DNA from: Altibacter sp. HG106
Lineage (GTDB): Bacteria > Bacteroidota > Bacteroidia > Flavobacteriales > Flavobacteriaceae
Assembly (NCBI RefSeq): GCF_028561755.1
Contig: NZ_JAQQTD010000001.1
Span: 62,001-126,000 of the forward strand
Reading direction: 5' to 3'
DNA: 64,000 nt
In this document: piece by piece, positions 15,779-24,868 of the stretch
Position numbering within the stretch: the first letter of the stretch is position 1
Layout of the letters: the number at the start of each line of letters is the position of its first letter
Program-made: the position numbers and the translations under genes
The notes under the pieces: generated by a model
Database searches by the model: none
The model's input: only the letters and a program-made list of their open reading frames with translations
What the model was told of the DNA's origin: nothing

Positions 15779-16393
15779 GTGAACTCCGCATTACACTTTC
15801 GTACTACCGTTAAGCAGCAGCTTTTAAAGGCCATGACTGAAGGCACGTTAGGTCCGGGTGATTTTTTGTCTTTGGCCCAGTTGGCGCGTGATCTTAACGT
15901 AAGCGTCACCCCCATTCGGGAAGCACTCACGCAACTCGAGCAAGCGCAGATCGTACAATCGGTTCCAAATCGTGGGTTCCAAATTCCAGAATTAGAAACT
16001 AGTGAGATTCCACAACTCTACCCCATCGTAGCCGCTTTGGAATGTCTTGCTATGGAGCAAACTCAATATGGAACTGTCTTGATTTATAAATTAAGAGAGA
16101 AGCAACGGTTATTCAGCACTGCAAAAACAGCCCTCGAACGCATTCAGGCTGATATGAGCTTTCACGAAACGCTCACCCAATACTGCGAGAATGATACCGT
16201 CCTTCATATTCTGAGTGATCTGAAAGTTCGCATTTTTTTCTATGAATTAGACTTTATGCAGGAATACGGTTTTGACACCTCTTCCGAAGCACAGCATGAT
16301 CAAATCATCTCCCATTTGGAGCGTCACGAAATCAACAAGGCCATTGCCCTATTGAAAACAAATTGGTTACAAATCTTAAACAATACCTTATGA
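15779..16393 (+). CDS. GntR-family (FCD-type) transcriptional regulator
   Basis: The start is GTG at 15779. The N-terminal winged helix contains VKQQLLKAMTEGTLGPGDFLSLAQLARDLNVSVTPIREALTQLE and the wing VQSVPNRGFQI, the hallmark of GntR regulators. The C-terminal helical domain (residues about 75-200, with DMSFHETLTQY and SEAQHDQIISHLERHEINKA) resembles the FCD ligand-binding domain but is compact. The 3' end overlaps the PD40 lipoprotein gene by the ATGA sequence, so the two are translationally coupled. An 8-base palindrome CGTATACG at 15753-15760 and two direct copies of TATACGT just upstream may be its operator. Ligand unknown. Confidence 0.88.
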   Translation: MNSALHFRTTVKQQLLKAMTEGTLGPGDFLSLAQLARDLNVSVTPIREALTQLEQAQIVQSVPNRGFQIPELETSEIPQLYPIVAALECLAMEQTQYGTVLIYKLREKQRLFSTAKTALERIQADMSFHETLTQYCENDTVLHILSDLKVRIFFYELDFMQEYGFDTSSEAQHDQIISHLERHEINKAIALLKTNWLQILNNTL

Positions 16394-17358
16394 AACAGCT
16401 AATAATTGCCATCACATTATTGATACTTGGCGCTTGTAACGCTCAAGAAGTTCCAATTACTTCGTCACATATTTCTGAAACGATCATTGACACGCCACAG
16501 GTATTTTTGCCCGGAATTGTTTCCATGGACGAATCGACTCAATTCGATCTGGTCTTCGCTCCTGATAATAAAACTATTTACTTTACGCGTCGCAAAGGTG
16601 AAGAAAAACAGCGTATTTATTATGCTACGTATTCTGAAGAGAAAGGTTGGTCAACACCGGAAATCACCTCATTCTCTACAGATCGCGACGAGTACCCGAA
16701 TCTCACTCCGGATGGCAGCACATTGTATTTCGGAAGTGAACGTGCTATTGAAGGGCGCCCAAATCTCGGCAACTTCGATACCAATGTCTGGATGACGAAA
16801 AAGAGCGACGAAGGATGGAGCTCTCCCTCCCCACTTTCACCAACAATCAATTATGTGCAAGCCGAAGGTGAGCAATGGCCTGTAAGCAATGAAAACCATT
16901 TTCACACGGTTGATGGTGAAACGTTTTATCTCTGTACTCAGCGTCCCGGAACGGAAGGTATTGATCTCTACCAAACCACAAAAACCGAATCGGGTTTCTC
17001 GGAGCCGCAACCTTTAGCGGCCACTATCAATACCGAAAAATACTGGGAATACGCTCCAAAACTTTCACCTGATGGTAACTATTTATTTTTCCAATCCTAC
17101 GGCCGACCCGACACTCAAGGAGGCGACGACATTTATGTAAGTAAGCGCGGAGCAGATGGACAATGGCAACAGGCACAGCCTTTGGGAGCGATGATCAATA
17201 CAGGGCAAAATGAATGCCCTACCGGCATGACCTGGGATGGTAACTTCTTTTTCTTTACGCGCGATGAACCATCCCCGGAAGGCGACTATGGCGGAATTTC
17301 AAAGGTCTATTTCATTTCTATGGAGGCCCTGATGCTCGATCAACTATTTGAACAATGA
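16390..17358 (+). CDS. PD40/TolB-like beta-propeller lipoprotein
   Basis: The start at 16390 gives MKQLIIAITLLILGACNAQ, a lipoprotein signal with the modified Cys at residue 16, and an ATGA overlap with the GntR stop; the 9-codon longer start lacks this logic. The mature protein is a beta-propeller with PD40-type blades: FAPDNKTIYFTRRKG, NLTPDGSTLYFGSER, KLSPDGNYLFFQSYG and GMTWDGNFFFFTRDE. It most likely sits in the outer membrane facing the periplasm and could bind a ligand or peptide. Coupling to a GntR regulator suggests that its expression responds to a metabolite. Confidence 0.8.
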   Translation: MKQLIIAITLLILGACNAQEVPITSSHISETIIDTPQVFLPGIVSMDESTQFDLVFAPDNKTIYFTRRKGEEKQRIYYATYSEEKGWSTPEITSFSTDRDEYPNLTPDGSTLYFGSERAIEGRPNLGNFDTNVWMTKKSDEGWSSPSPLSPTINYVQAEGEQWPVSNENHFHTVDGETFYLCTQRPGTEGIDLYQTTKTESGFSEPQPLAATINTEKYWEYAPKLSPDGNYLFFQSYGRPDTQGGDDIYVSKRGADGQWQQAQPLGAMINTGQNECPTGMTWDGNFFFFTRDEPSPEGDYGGISKVYFISMEALMLDQLFEQ

Positions 17359-17448
17359 TGAACAAATTCTGTTATACAATATTAAAGTTGTTATAAATAA
17401 TTGTTGGAGGAGCTTTGGTATCTTAATTTTATAGAAAACAACTCACCT

Positions 17449-17574
17449 ATGAAAAAATTACTTCGTGCCATTATCGCCTTTTGGGCAGCTCGTAAATTAG
17501 GCGGCAAACTTGGTTGCCTCGGAACCATCATTTTATTTTTTGTAATTTTTTGGCTGTTGGGTTGGATCTTTTAA
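17449..17574 (+). CDS. Small membrane protein (41 aa)
   Basis: The ATG at 17449 opens a 41-codon frame: MKKLLRAIIAFWAARKLGG, a short basic loop with KLGCLG, then a strongly hydrophobic helix (TIILFFVIFWLLGWIF) running to the stop. Codon use and the Bacteroidota-type ACTCACCT-ATG spacing look genuine. It is convergent with the MFS transporter gene, whose stop begins 2 bases later. Function unknown; too short to be found by length-filtered gene calling. Confidence 0.55.
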   Translation: MKKLLRAIIAFWAARKLGGKLGCLGTIILFFVIFWLLGWIF

Positions 17575-17575
17575 T

Positions 17576-18847
17576 TTAAGTGTCACTCGCTTCGTGTGCT
17601 TCCAAATCTTTTCGCAAGTCTAATTTTCGCAACTTCGGAAGGGCCAAACCGGTACTTACCACGGTGATCAATGTCATGGTACCACCAAAAACAACAGCGG
17701 TTACCGTTCCCATGAGTTTAGCGGTTAATCCACTTTCAAAGGCACCTAATTCATTGGAAGACCCTACGAACATCGAGTTTACAGACGCTACCCTTCCGCG
17801 CATCGAATCGGGAGTTCTCAGTTGAAGAATGGTTTGACGAATGATCATCGAAATTCCATCGGTCAAACCGCTAAAGAATAAGGCGACCACAGACAACCAA
17901 AAGGAAGTGGAAATTCCAAAGATGATAATACAGATTCCGAAGCCAAAGATCGCCATCAACAATTTCATCCCGGCATGTTTATTCAAAGGGAAGTACGCCG
18001 AGGTGAACATCATCACCAAGGCACCCACTGCCGGTGCGGCGCGCAGGACTCCAAAACCTTCGGGGCCTACTTTTAAAATATCCTGTGCGTAGACAGGAAG
18101 CAGCGCGACGGCTCCTCCAAAAAGCACAGCGATCATATCGAGCGTAATGGCTCCTAAAATGACTTTCGTCTTTCGCACGAAGCGGATGCCTTCTTTCAAA
18201 CTCTGCCAGACCGGTTCACCTAGTTTTGGGTTTAAGATGGGTTTCTTCGGAATTTGAAGCAATACCAATAAGGCGGTCAACGAACAACCAAAGATCGCGA
18301 ACATCGAGCCGTGTACGCCGATCCAATGAATTGAAAAACCGGCAACTGCCGGACCTACCACCGCGCCCATTTGCCATACCGAACTACTCCAGGTCGCAGC
18401 ATTGGGATAGACTTTCTTCGGAACTAAGAGTGAAAATAATGAAAAGATAGTAGGACCTATAAAGGCACGTACTACGCCACCTAAGAAGACCAACACATAA
18501 ATAATGGTGAGTTTGGTGCGTGATACGAGATCTCCTACTACTTCCGGCCAAGTGATCAAAAACAGTCCTAAGCTCACCACAGAAAACCCAAAAATACAGG
18601 TTACGAGTAGGTTTCTTTTTTCCCGTTGATCGACAATATGGCCTGCAAATAAGGCCAGAGACACTGCGGGAATCACTTCCATAAGTCCGATGATCCCAAG
18701 CGACAGCGGATTTTTAGTTATACTATACACCTCCCATTCAATGACCACAAATTGCATGGACCAAGCGAATACCATGGCAAAACGCACCAACAGAAATAAG
18801 TTGAATTCTCTAAAACGCAGGGCAGCGTAGGGATCGTTCTTAGCCAT
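17576..18847 (-). CDS. MFS transporter (EntS/MFS_3-like)
   Basis: A 423-residue protein with about 12 membrane helices. The loop AGHIVDQREKRNLL between helices 2 and 3 is the MFS signature D-R/K-x-x-R/K-R, and SGLTDGISMIIRQTILQLRTPDSMRGRVASVNSMF in the C-terminal half is characteristic of the enterobactin-exporter-like subgroup. It probably exports small molecules across the inner membrane; substrate unknown. It stands alone, between a small membrane gene and a T9SS cargo gene transcribed in the same direction 35 bases upstream. Confidence 0.87.
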   Translation of the reverse strand: MAKNDPYAALRFREFNLFLLVRFAMVFAWSMQFVVIEWEVYSITKNPLSLGIIGLMEVIPAVSLALFAGHIVDQREKRNLLVTCIFGFSVVSLGLFLITWPEVVGDLVSRTKLTIIYVLVFLGGVVRAFIGPTIFSLFSLLVPKKVYPNAATWSSSVWQMGAVVGPAVAGFSIHWIGVHGSMFAIFGCSLTALLVLLQIPKKPILNPKLGEPVWQSLKEGIRFVRKTKVILGAITLDMIAVLFGGAVALLPVYAQDILKVGPEGFGVLRAAPAVGALVMMFTSAYFPLNKHAGMKLLMAIFGFGICIIIFGISTSFWLSVVALFFSGLTDGISMIIRQTILQLRTPDSMRGRVASVNSMFVGSSNELGAFESGLTAKLMGTVTAVVFGGTMTLITVVSTGLALPKLRKLDLRKDLEAHEASDT

Positions 18848-18882
18848 GGGGTAAAGGTAAAACTCCCTTTTGAAAAAATCTC

Positions 18883-20553
18883 TTAACGCACCGCTACTTT
18901 TTTATGAAGTAGTTGTGCTCCTACCTGAACGCGTATAAAGTAAACTCCAGCAGATAGCTGATCTGCCCCTTCCCAGCGCAGCGTACGCTGTTGTAGGTCG
19001 CTAGCAGGGTGTATTAGTTGCACCTCTCTCCCCTGCAGATCGATCACCGAAATACGCGTTGTCTGTGCTGTCGGAAAATTAAGATCGATTACCGTTTCTG
19101 AAGTGACCGGATTGGGGTAGATGGTAACGGCATCGGCAAGGGGCACTTCGGCAAGTCCGAAGGATTCGGGTTCGATAAAGGTGTAGTACACATCTTGTCC
19201 GCCATTTAAGGTATTCGCCCAGGCCAGATGCGCCCCTTGATTGGTGCTAACCATATCGAAATAGTCGCCCATCTTACTTTGATTCGGATACCCAATAGTT
19301 GGATCGAAGGCATCCGAAAGAATCATTTCGGGTTCCCAGGTAGTTCCCTGATCGTCCGAAAAGGTATAATATAACACAGAGTCAACGGTTCCTGAAGGCG
19401 CATCGCGAGTATCGAGCCACACCACGTCGATTCTTCCGTTTGGTGCTACCGACATGGTTCCCATCCATTGATAAGCATTTGAACCCGCATCGGTGTTCAA
19501 ACGCAGGGCAGTTTCAAAGGTCACACCGCCATCGGTGCTTCTTGAAAACATAACATCGGCCGGATCACCATTTGTTCGCTCTACGGAAGCCAATACATAC
19601 ACATTTCCGGCGCCGGGACCACTCGAAATATCTACATCTACCCAGGCTTGCCCGAGCAGCCCAACCGGATTTACCAAAACACCGGCATTTAGAAAGCCTT
19701 GCAGGTCAACTTCCGAAGGAGTCTCCCAAACAATGCTGCTCCCAGCATTTTGAGCGTTCAGAGAACGCACCACGATCACTCCCGAACTTCCCCCTACTCC
19801 TACGAGGTAGAGCACTCCACTGTCATCCACGGCTAAGGTTCCCCAAAAGGGATCGCCGGCCACCTCGATACACGTTTCAAAGGTTTCACTGCCATCGGTG
19901 GAACGGGTAAAATTGCCAGGCGGACAGGTGGTGAAGCTAGAATTCCAATAGGAATAATTAAAGCCGTCGCTATCGCTTCCGCTTCGGTCGATTCGCATCC
20001 ACTGTTTGTCACCGCCCCGGGCTGGTACCGGGGCTTCCCAAACGACACCACCATCGGTTATTTCGAATACATCGCATTCAAAGCTATCTTGCAAACTGTT
20101 GTAATAAAAATTTCCATCGAGATCAAAATCCAAAACCGGATCACTTCTAAAAACGCCGGGATCTAACACTCCGGGAAACGTAAATGTAATACCTCCATCT
20201 GTTGAATATCCGTACCCGGCCTGCCGGAAGTTGCTGGCGATGGCATCAAACTGCCGCCACCCTATCACAATGCGATCGGCATTGGTAGGATCCACGGCAA
20301 TACTCGGTTCGTTAGCAGCATCGCCAACGATATCCATCCCGCTGCCATCCACATTTACCTGAGTCGTGAAAAAAGTGGCCGTGCGTTGTACATAGGCAGG
20401 TTGCCGCTGCATGGTATCTTTGTCAACGGGAAGGTACGGATCGTCTATACCTTCGTGGTACTTAGATTGTAACTCGTGCCAGGGATTTTCTTGTGCTTGA
20501 AGTATGGAAAAGCAACCTAGGAAGCATGCGAGTAGTATGTATATTGATTTCAT
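18883..20553 (-). CDS. Sialidase-like BNR protein with T9SS type A sorting domain
   Basis: A signal peptide (MKSIYILLACFLGCFSILQAQ) leads a beta-propeller with Asp-box repeats such as GYSTDGGITFTFP, FTRSTDGSETFET, FSRSTDGGVTFETA and FSDDQGTTWEPEM. The last 80 residues, from LADAVTIYPNPVTSETVIDL through ISVIDLQGREVQ to LSAGVYFIRVQ and LHKKVAV, are a textbook type A C-terminal domain recognised by the type IX secretion system. The protein should be secreted across the outer membrane and anchored or released there. True sialidase activity is unproven; the catalytic Arg triad could not be identified with confidence. Confidence 0.88.
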   Translation of the reverse strand: MKSIYILLACFLGCFSILQAQENPWHELQSKYHEGIDDPYLPVDKDTMQRQPAYVQRTATFFTTQVNVDGSGMDIVGDAANEPSIAVDPTNADRIVIGWRQFDAIASNFRQAGYGYSTDGGITFTFPGVLDPGVFRSDPVLDFDLDGNFYYNSLQDSFECDVFEITDGGVVWEAPVPARGGDKQWMRIDRSGSDSDGFNYSYWNSSFTTCPPGNFTRSTDGSETFETCIEVAGDPFWGTLAVDDSGVLYLVGVGGSSGVIVVRSLNAQNAGSSIVWETPSEVDLQGFLNAGVLVNPVGLLGQAWVDVDISSGPGAGNVYVLASVERTNGDPADVMFSRSTDGGVTFETALRLNTDAGSNAYQWMGTMSVAPNGRIDVVWLDTRDAPSGTVDSVLYYTFSDDQGTTWEPEMILSDAFDPTIGYPNQSKMGDYFDMVSTNQGAHLAWANTLNGGQDVYYTFIEPESFGLAEVPLADAVTIYPNPVTSETVIDLNFPTAQTTRISVIDLQGREVQLIHPASDLQQRTLRWEGADQLSAGVYFIRVQVGAQLLHKKVAVR

Positions 20554-20702
20554 AGCATTTAATTATTGAATTAAGATACGACATTTTGGGAGAAGCGTCT
20601 TGCGAAATTCGTTGACCAAAGACTGCAAGTAATTTAAAATTGGTAAGTTTATACAATAATTTATTGCTATTTCTTATTCGTATTTCTTCTCAAAAACCTG
20701 TT

Positions 20703-22028
20703 ATGAAAACAACCACACTTTTGCTTTTTACGTCCCTATCTCTAGGAATCGTTTCTTGTAATCAAAATAAAACTTCTGAAAAGAAAGCTATGTCTGAAAC
20801 CGAACTCATCGCGAAAGCAAAAGCCATTCATAAAAATGTGATCACCTTAGACACGCATTGCGATATCAATGTGGCCAATTTTACCGACTCTATCAACTAT
20901 ACTCAAGAACTGGACACGCAAATTACGCTTCCTAAAATGAAGGAAGGCGGCCTAGATGTAGCGTGGTTCATTGTATATACTGGGCAAGATAGCTTAACAC
21001 CGTCGGGGTATGAGAAGGCCTATGCCAATGCAATTTCTAAATTTGATGCGATTCATCGGCTTACGACTGAAATCGCACCCAACGAGATCGCCCTGGCCCT
21101 TACTAGTGATGACGTACGCCGAATCCATTCCGAAGGGAAAAAGGTGGCCATGATCGGTATTGAGAATGGGTATCCGGTAGGCGAAGATCTCAGCCGGGTA
21201 GCAGAGTTTTATGAATTAGGGGGACGTTATATGTCGTTGGCTCACAACGGCCACAGTCAGTTGTGCGACAGCAATACGGGGGAAGTAAACGATGAGTGGC
21301 TGCACGACGGACTCAGTGATTTGGGCAAACAGGTGATTGTGGAAATGAATCGCCTGGGAATGATGATCGACGTATCGCACCCGAGCAAAAAAGCGATGAA
21401 AGACATGATCGAACTTTCAAAGGCCCCTATTATAGCCTCCCATTCCTCTGCCCGAGCGCTTTGTAACCACAGTAGAAACCTAGACGACGAGCAATTGGAA
21501 TGGCTCAAAGAAAATGGCGGCGTTGTTCAAACGGTGGCGTTTCAGAGTTATCTGAACAAAGAAAAGGACGATGCGCGTACCGAAGTGGAAATTGAAGTAG
21601 CCAAACAAGTGGCAGATTCTCTTGGAATGGAATGGCTAGAGCGCGAAGAAGTGATGGCCTTGCCTACGGTAGAACGTCGCGCTTACTTCGAGCAGTATCG
21701 AAAACTAATTCCGCTGCGCGATAAAAAACTTGAGAAGCTTCCCGAACTACCGCCTCAGGTAGATGTGGTGGATTTTGTAAACCATATCGATTATTTAGTA
21801 AAAAAGATCGGGATCAACCATGTGGGGATTAGTTCCGATTTTGATGGCGGCGGAGGAATTGAAGGTTGGAGCGATGCTTCGGAAACCTTTAATGTGACCT
21901 TAGAATTGGTTCGCAGGGGTTATTCGGAAGCTGAAATTGAAAAATTGTGGAGCGGCAATCTTCTTCGTGTGTTAGATGAAGTGGAAGCAATTGCTAAAGA
22001 AATCGAGGCGGAGGCAGCGCGTTCGTAA
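20703..22028 (+). CDS. Membrane dipeptidase, peptidase M19, lipoprotein
   Basis: The start is at 20703 because MKTTTLLLFTSLSLGIVSC is a lipoprotein signal; the open frame upstream is not signal-like. M19 (renal dipeptidase) landmarks are all present: TLDTHCDIN (zinc ligands His and Asp), MIGIENGYPVG (bridging Glu region), LAHNGHSQLCDS, IDVSHPSKKAMKDMI, IIASHSSARALCNHSRNL and HVGISSDFDGGGG. These dinuclear zinc enzymes cleave dipeptides, including those with D-residues. The 441-residue length is usual. The stop is immediately followed by the start of the pseudouridine synthase gene, so both are on one transcript. Confidence 0.92.
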   Translation: MKTTTLLLFTSLSLGIVSCNQNKTSEKKAMSETELIAKAKAIHKNVITLDTHCDINVANFTDSINYTQELDTQITLPKMKEGGLDVAWFIVYTGQDSLTPSGYEKAYANAISKFDAIHRLTTEIAPNEIALALTSDDVRRIHSEGKKVAMIGIENGYPVGEDLSRVAEFYELGGRYMSLAHNGHSQLCDSNTGEVNDEWLHDGLSDLGKQVIVEMNRLGMMIDVSHPSKKAMKDMIELSKAPIIASHSSARALCNHSRNLDDEQLEWLKENGGVVQTVAFQSYLNKEKDDARTEVEIEVAKQVADSLGMEWLEREEVMALPTVERRAYFEQYRKLIPLRDKKLEKLPELPPQVDVVDFVNHIDYLVKKIGINHVGISSDFDGGGGIEGWSDASETFNVTLELVRRGYSEAEIEKLWSGNLLRVLDEVEAIAKEIEAEAARS

Positions 22029-22607
22029 ATGACCGATATCATTCACCGTCATTTCAAAATCTACAAGCCTTCGGGCATGCTCAGTCAGTTTGTGAGTCAG
22101 CAAAAAAAAGCACACAAAAAGAAATTTTTAGGCGCGTTGTACGATTTTCCAACAGGCACGATGGCTGTGGGCAGACTCGATGAAAAAAGCGAAGGGTTAT
22201 TGTTATTGACTACCGATGGCGCTGTAAGCTTTTCAATCAATAACGGACCCTATGAAAAAGAATATTGGGCGCAAGTTGCGGGTGTGATCTCTTCCGAAGC
22301 CATAACACAGTTGGAAAACGGAGTGACCATTGGAATTCATGGAACAACCTATCGCACCAAGCAATGTGTCGCCACGAAACTAGATTCCCCTACCCTTCCT
22401 AACGCCCAACATAAATTACCCGATGACCGGCATGGCCCAACCTCCTGGGTTCGAATAGTCCTTACGGAGGGAAAATTTAGACAAGTACGGAAAATGACAG
22501 CCGCGGTGGGCTATCCTACACTTCGATTGGTTCGGGTGCGCATTGGCGACCAACTGTTGGATGGGTTACGACCAGGGGATGTAGTTCCTATAGAAAAACC
22601 GGTTTAA
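22029..22607 (+). CDS. rluE: 23S rRNA pseudouridine synthase, RluE type
   Basis: A 192-residue RsuA/RluB/E/F-family enzyme without an S4 domain. The catalytic block MAVGRLDEKSEGLLLLT carries the active Asp; the N-terminal FKIYKPSGMLSQF and the C-terminal EGKFRQVRKMTAAVGYPTLRLVRVRIG are typical of the short RluE branch that modifies U2457 of 23S rRNA in E. coli. The ATG follows the dipeptidase stop with no spacer, and the gene end overlaps the convergent CotH gene by 4 bases. The basic insert QQKKAHKKKF is common in flavobacterial copies as far as I recall. Confidence 0.88.
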   Translation: MTDIIHRHFKIYKPSGMLSQFVSQQKKAHKKKFLGALYDFPTGTMAVGRLDEKSEGLLLLTTDGAVSFSINNGPYEKEYWAQVAGVISSEAITQLENGVTIGIHGTTYRTKQCVATKLDSPTLPNAQHKLPDDRHGPTSWVRIVLTEGKFRQVRKMTAAVGYPTLRLVRVRIGDQLLDGLRPGDVVPIEKPV

Positions 22608-24028
22608 CGTTCCGCTTCAAAATAGCTATCTAAGAACTGAAAGCGATCGGTGATCCATTGAGTAAGGTATTGTTTATTTTCTTCCGTGAAGGTATTCTCC
22701 CAGATCAAGGCTTCCCTCGCATAGACTTGTTCCGACTCAAAACGTTGGTATTGCTCCTCGATCTGTTGCAATACCGTTTTTGTAGCATACAGGTCTTCCC
22801 GAAGTTCAAACCAACGGCGAGCTACTTTTTGACGGTAGCCTTCAGGATTTTCTTCCCAGAGTCTTTTGAAAAGGCCGTTGTCCAAAATATCATTGGTGGT
22901 AGGAATGCGTTTGCCGGCTTGAATCACTCCAAAACTTCCGTCCACATCCCACGGAATAAAGAGATAGGGCTCGTCGTTGTCATATCTTCCGAAGTAAAAA
23001 TTCTTCCCTAAGTTATCGGTGGCACGAATCGCATTCACGAAAAGAAAGTAGTCTATCGCATTTTCTACATCCAGCCATTGTTCGAGATGTTGAGAGAATT
23101 CAGAGGCTGACGAAGTGGTCAAAAACTTCATGAAAGCGTGTAAGTTATCATAAAAAGCGACGTAATCTTCGTAAGGGTACTCCATTTCGAAGCCTGCCCA
23201 GGTAGGCAGTGAATTCTTAAAGTCTGGCGCCGCAATAAATTTTGTGCCATCGGCATAATAGCCCGCTTTAAATAACTCACCGCGTACGGTATCGCCATCC
23301 TTCTTCTTAAGCCGCATCAGCTTTCGGTCTACCTGTTCTCCCAAATAATAGATACCGCGGTAAGTGTCATTCACAAAAAGGTCTACATAAAATCCTTCCG
23401 GCCCCGATTTTCCCTTTTTACTATAGGTCCATGGCCGTTGTTCCTGCCACATCGCTAAGGCCGTCTTAGCGCGCAGACGAAGGGCTTCGTTATACATTCC
23501 GTCCAGCACATAATCGTCGTCCTCACGGAGGTTTTTCAGCAAGACGTCTTCCGACTCGGTGGTGCTTCCCTCCTCTTGAAATTCGATGTCAAAATTCTTC
23601 TTCGGAAACTGAAGGGATATATTTCCGCGTAAGCGCATCGTAATAGGCTGCGCGAAGGCTGTGTCGGCATCATAATACGAAAAGGTGGCCGGTACTCTAG
23701 GATGTTTTTTGAGCGTATCGGCTTCATACGAAATACGAACCACGGGATGTGTCGTAGTAAATAATTGATATTTTTTGCCATTGGATTGAAGGTTCACCGT
23801 ATTTTTTGGATCAACGCTCCCCGCTTCTGTATTTTGATATGCGACATCAAACATGATTGTCTTGGGGCTTATTCCCATTCGTTCTGCCGATGCATTCCAA
23901 ACGATCAGTTGATTTTTATGATCTACACCAAAAGAATAATCCGTTGCGGTAATTTCTTCTTGAGCGCACGAAGCAAAGGGAAGAGCCAGAATGAATCCTA
24001 CTAAATAAAGCGTATAAATTTTTTTCAA
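22604..24028 (-). CDS. CotH-family protein, lipoprotein
   Basis: The N-terminus MKKIYTLYLVGFILALPFASC is a lipoprotein signal. The CotH kinase-like fold is marked by MRLRGNISLQFPKKNFDIEF (residues about 132-151), LREDDDYVLDGMYNEALRLRAKTALAMW, YRGIYYLGEQVDRKLMRL and the active-site-like YLFIPWDVDGSFGVIQ at about 355-370. CotH proteins are atypical kinases, including spore coat kinases; in Bacteroidota secreted copies are frequent and uncharacterised. Location is probably periplasmic or on the surface. Convergent with rluE, overlapping by 4 bases. Confidence 0.87.
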   Translation of the reverse strand: MKKIYTLYLVGFILALPFASCAQEEITATDYSFGVDHKNQLIVWNASAERMGISPKTIMFDVAYQNTEAGSVDPKNTVNLQSNGKKYQLFTTTHPVVRISYEADTLKKHPRVPATFSYYDADTAFAQPITMRLRGNISLQFPKKNFDIEFQEEGSTTESEDVLLKNLREDDDYVLDGMYNEALRLRAKTALAMWQEQRPWTYSKKGKSGPEGFYVDLFVNDTYRGIYYLGEQVDRKLMRLKKKDGDTVRGELFKAGYYADGTKFIAAPDFKNSLPTWAGFEMEYPYEDYVAFYDNLHAFMKFLTTSSASEFSQHLEQWLDVENAIDYFLFVNAIRATDNLGKNFYFGRYDNDEPYLFIPWDVDGSFGVIQAGKRIPTTNDILDNGLFKRLWEENPEGYRQKVARRWFELREDLYATKTVLQQIEEQYQRFESEQVYAREALIWENTFTEENKQYLTQWITDRFQFLDSYFEAER

Positions 24029-24111
24029 AACGTATTAATTTTGTCCTTCGGAAAAATACACAAATTGCCTCCTACCCTTCCTTAAAAGGATGTTATAATT
24101 TTAAAGAAGAC

Positions 24112-24315
24112 CTACCCGTCCTTTTCTTCCAAACTGAAAAAATCGTTCACCGGCTTATCGAACACCGCGGAAAGTTTTAGGGCCAGTACTGTGGAAGGTG
24201 TATACCTACTCGCTTCGATAGAATGTATGGTTTGGCGGGAGACGCCAATGCGATCGGCCAATTCTTGCTGGGTAAGGTTAAGAATTGCCCGCTCTACTTT
24301 TAACGTATTTTTCAT
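24112..24315 (-). CDS. XRE-family regulator (YgzD type)
   Basis: The start at 24315 (MKNTLKVERAILNLTQ) overlaps the stop of the preceding membrane-protein gene as ATGA; a start 3 codons upstream (24324) is possible. The helix-turn-helix reads LTQQELADRIGVSRQTIHSIEASRYTPS, with the long form of the domain ending in FDKPVNDFFSLEE, the signature of small standalone regulators paired with membrane proteins. About 67 residues. It very likely represses its own two-gene operon through the operator at 24811-24828. Confidence 0.9.
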   Translation of the reverse strand: MKNTLKVERAILNLTQQELADRIGVSRQTIHSIEASRYTPSTVLALKLSAVFDKPVNDFFSLEEKDG

Positions 24316-24761
24316 ACGGTACATTTTTTGAGCATTACGCGAAAGAACATAATTTGAACAAGCAGCATAAAGGCCAGCACCTGAAAGTAGCTCATATCTA
24401 ATGTCGCATCCGTAGGATCTAACACAAGTGCTACCAAATAATCTACATATGGTTGAATTAAGGCGTACAACACGCCCATCACAAAGGCAATCGCATAGGA
24501 TTGTGCTCGCAAGGCTCCCATCATTTCATCTTCTACCCGCTCTTTTGAGATAGAGATCATAAGGAGGCCGATTAATAATAAATTTCGCAACAGATTGCGC
24601 AGCCACATCGGTTCGGCCTCTGTGTACTTTAAGGAGAACATAACTGCGATCACTGCGAGAAACAAAAATAGTCCCAGTCGTTTGCAATAATGCGGTAGCT
24701 GAAAATTTCGAAGCTTCTGAAAAGCCTTTCGATCCCATTCGATAATCTTCTTAATCGTCAT
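24312..24761 (-). CDS. Four-helix membrane protein paired with the XRE regulator
   Basis: The start is chosen at 24761 (MTIKKIIEWDRKAF) because the -7 element and a repressor half-site lie between it and the longer start. The 149 residues contain about four membrane segments: LGLFLFLAVIAVMFSL, LRNLLLIGLLMISI, AIAFVMGVLYALIQPYVDYLVAL and VLAFMLLVQIMFFRVML. The conserved-looking loop SKERVEDEMMGALRAQSY joins helices 2 and 3. Such proteins regularly pair with a small XRE regulator in Bacteroidota and Firmicutes; function unknown. The regulator gene follows with an ATGA overlap. Confidence 0.75.
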   Translation of the reverse strand: MTIKKIIEWDRKAFQKLRNFQLPHYCKRLGLFLFLAVIAVMFSLKYTEAEPMWLRNLLRNLLLIGLLMISISKERVEDEMMGALRAQSYAIAFVMGVLYALIQPYVDYLVALVLDPTDATLDMSYFQVLAFMLLVQIMFFRVMLKKCTV

Positions 24762-24775
24762 CTTGAATAGTTTAG

Positions 24776-24828
24776 CGTGTTTTACAATATGACAAATATA
24801 CATATATTTTTGTAAAACATGCTTTACA
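24776..24828 (-). promoter_or_regulatory. Promoter and operator of the XRE/membrane-protein operon
   Basis: The -7 element TATATTTG on the minus strand is at 24793-24800. Upstream, 24811-24828 reads TGTAAAACATGCTTTACA, an 18-base palindrome with one mismatched pair, covering the -33 region. A half-site GTGTTTTACA lies downstream at 24776-24785. The layout suits repression by the operon's own XRE protein. Confidence 0.6.
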
Positions 24829-24868
24829 TTTTATAAAAAGATCGATACTGGTTTTAGAAAGCGCTGTA

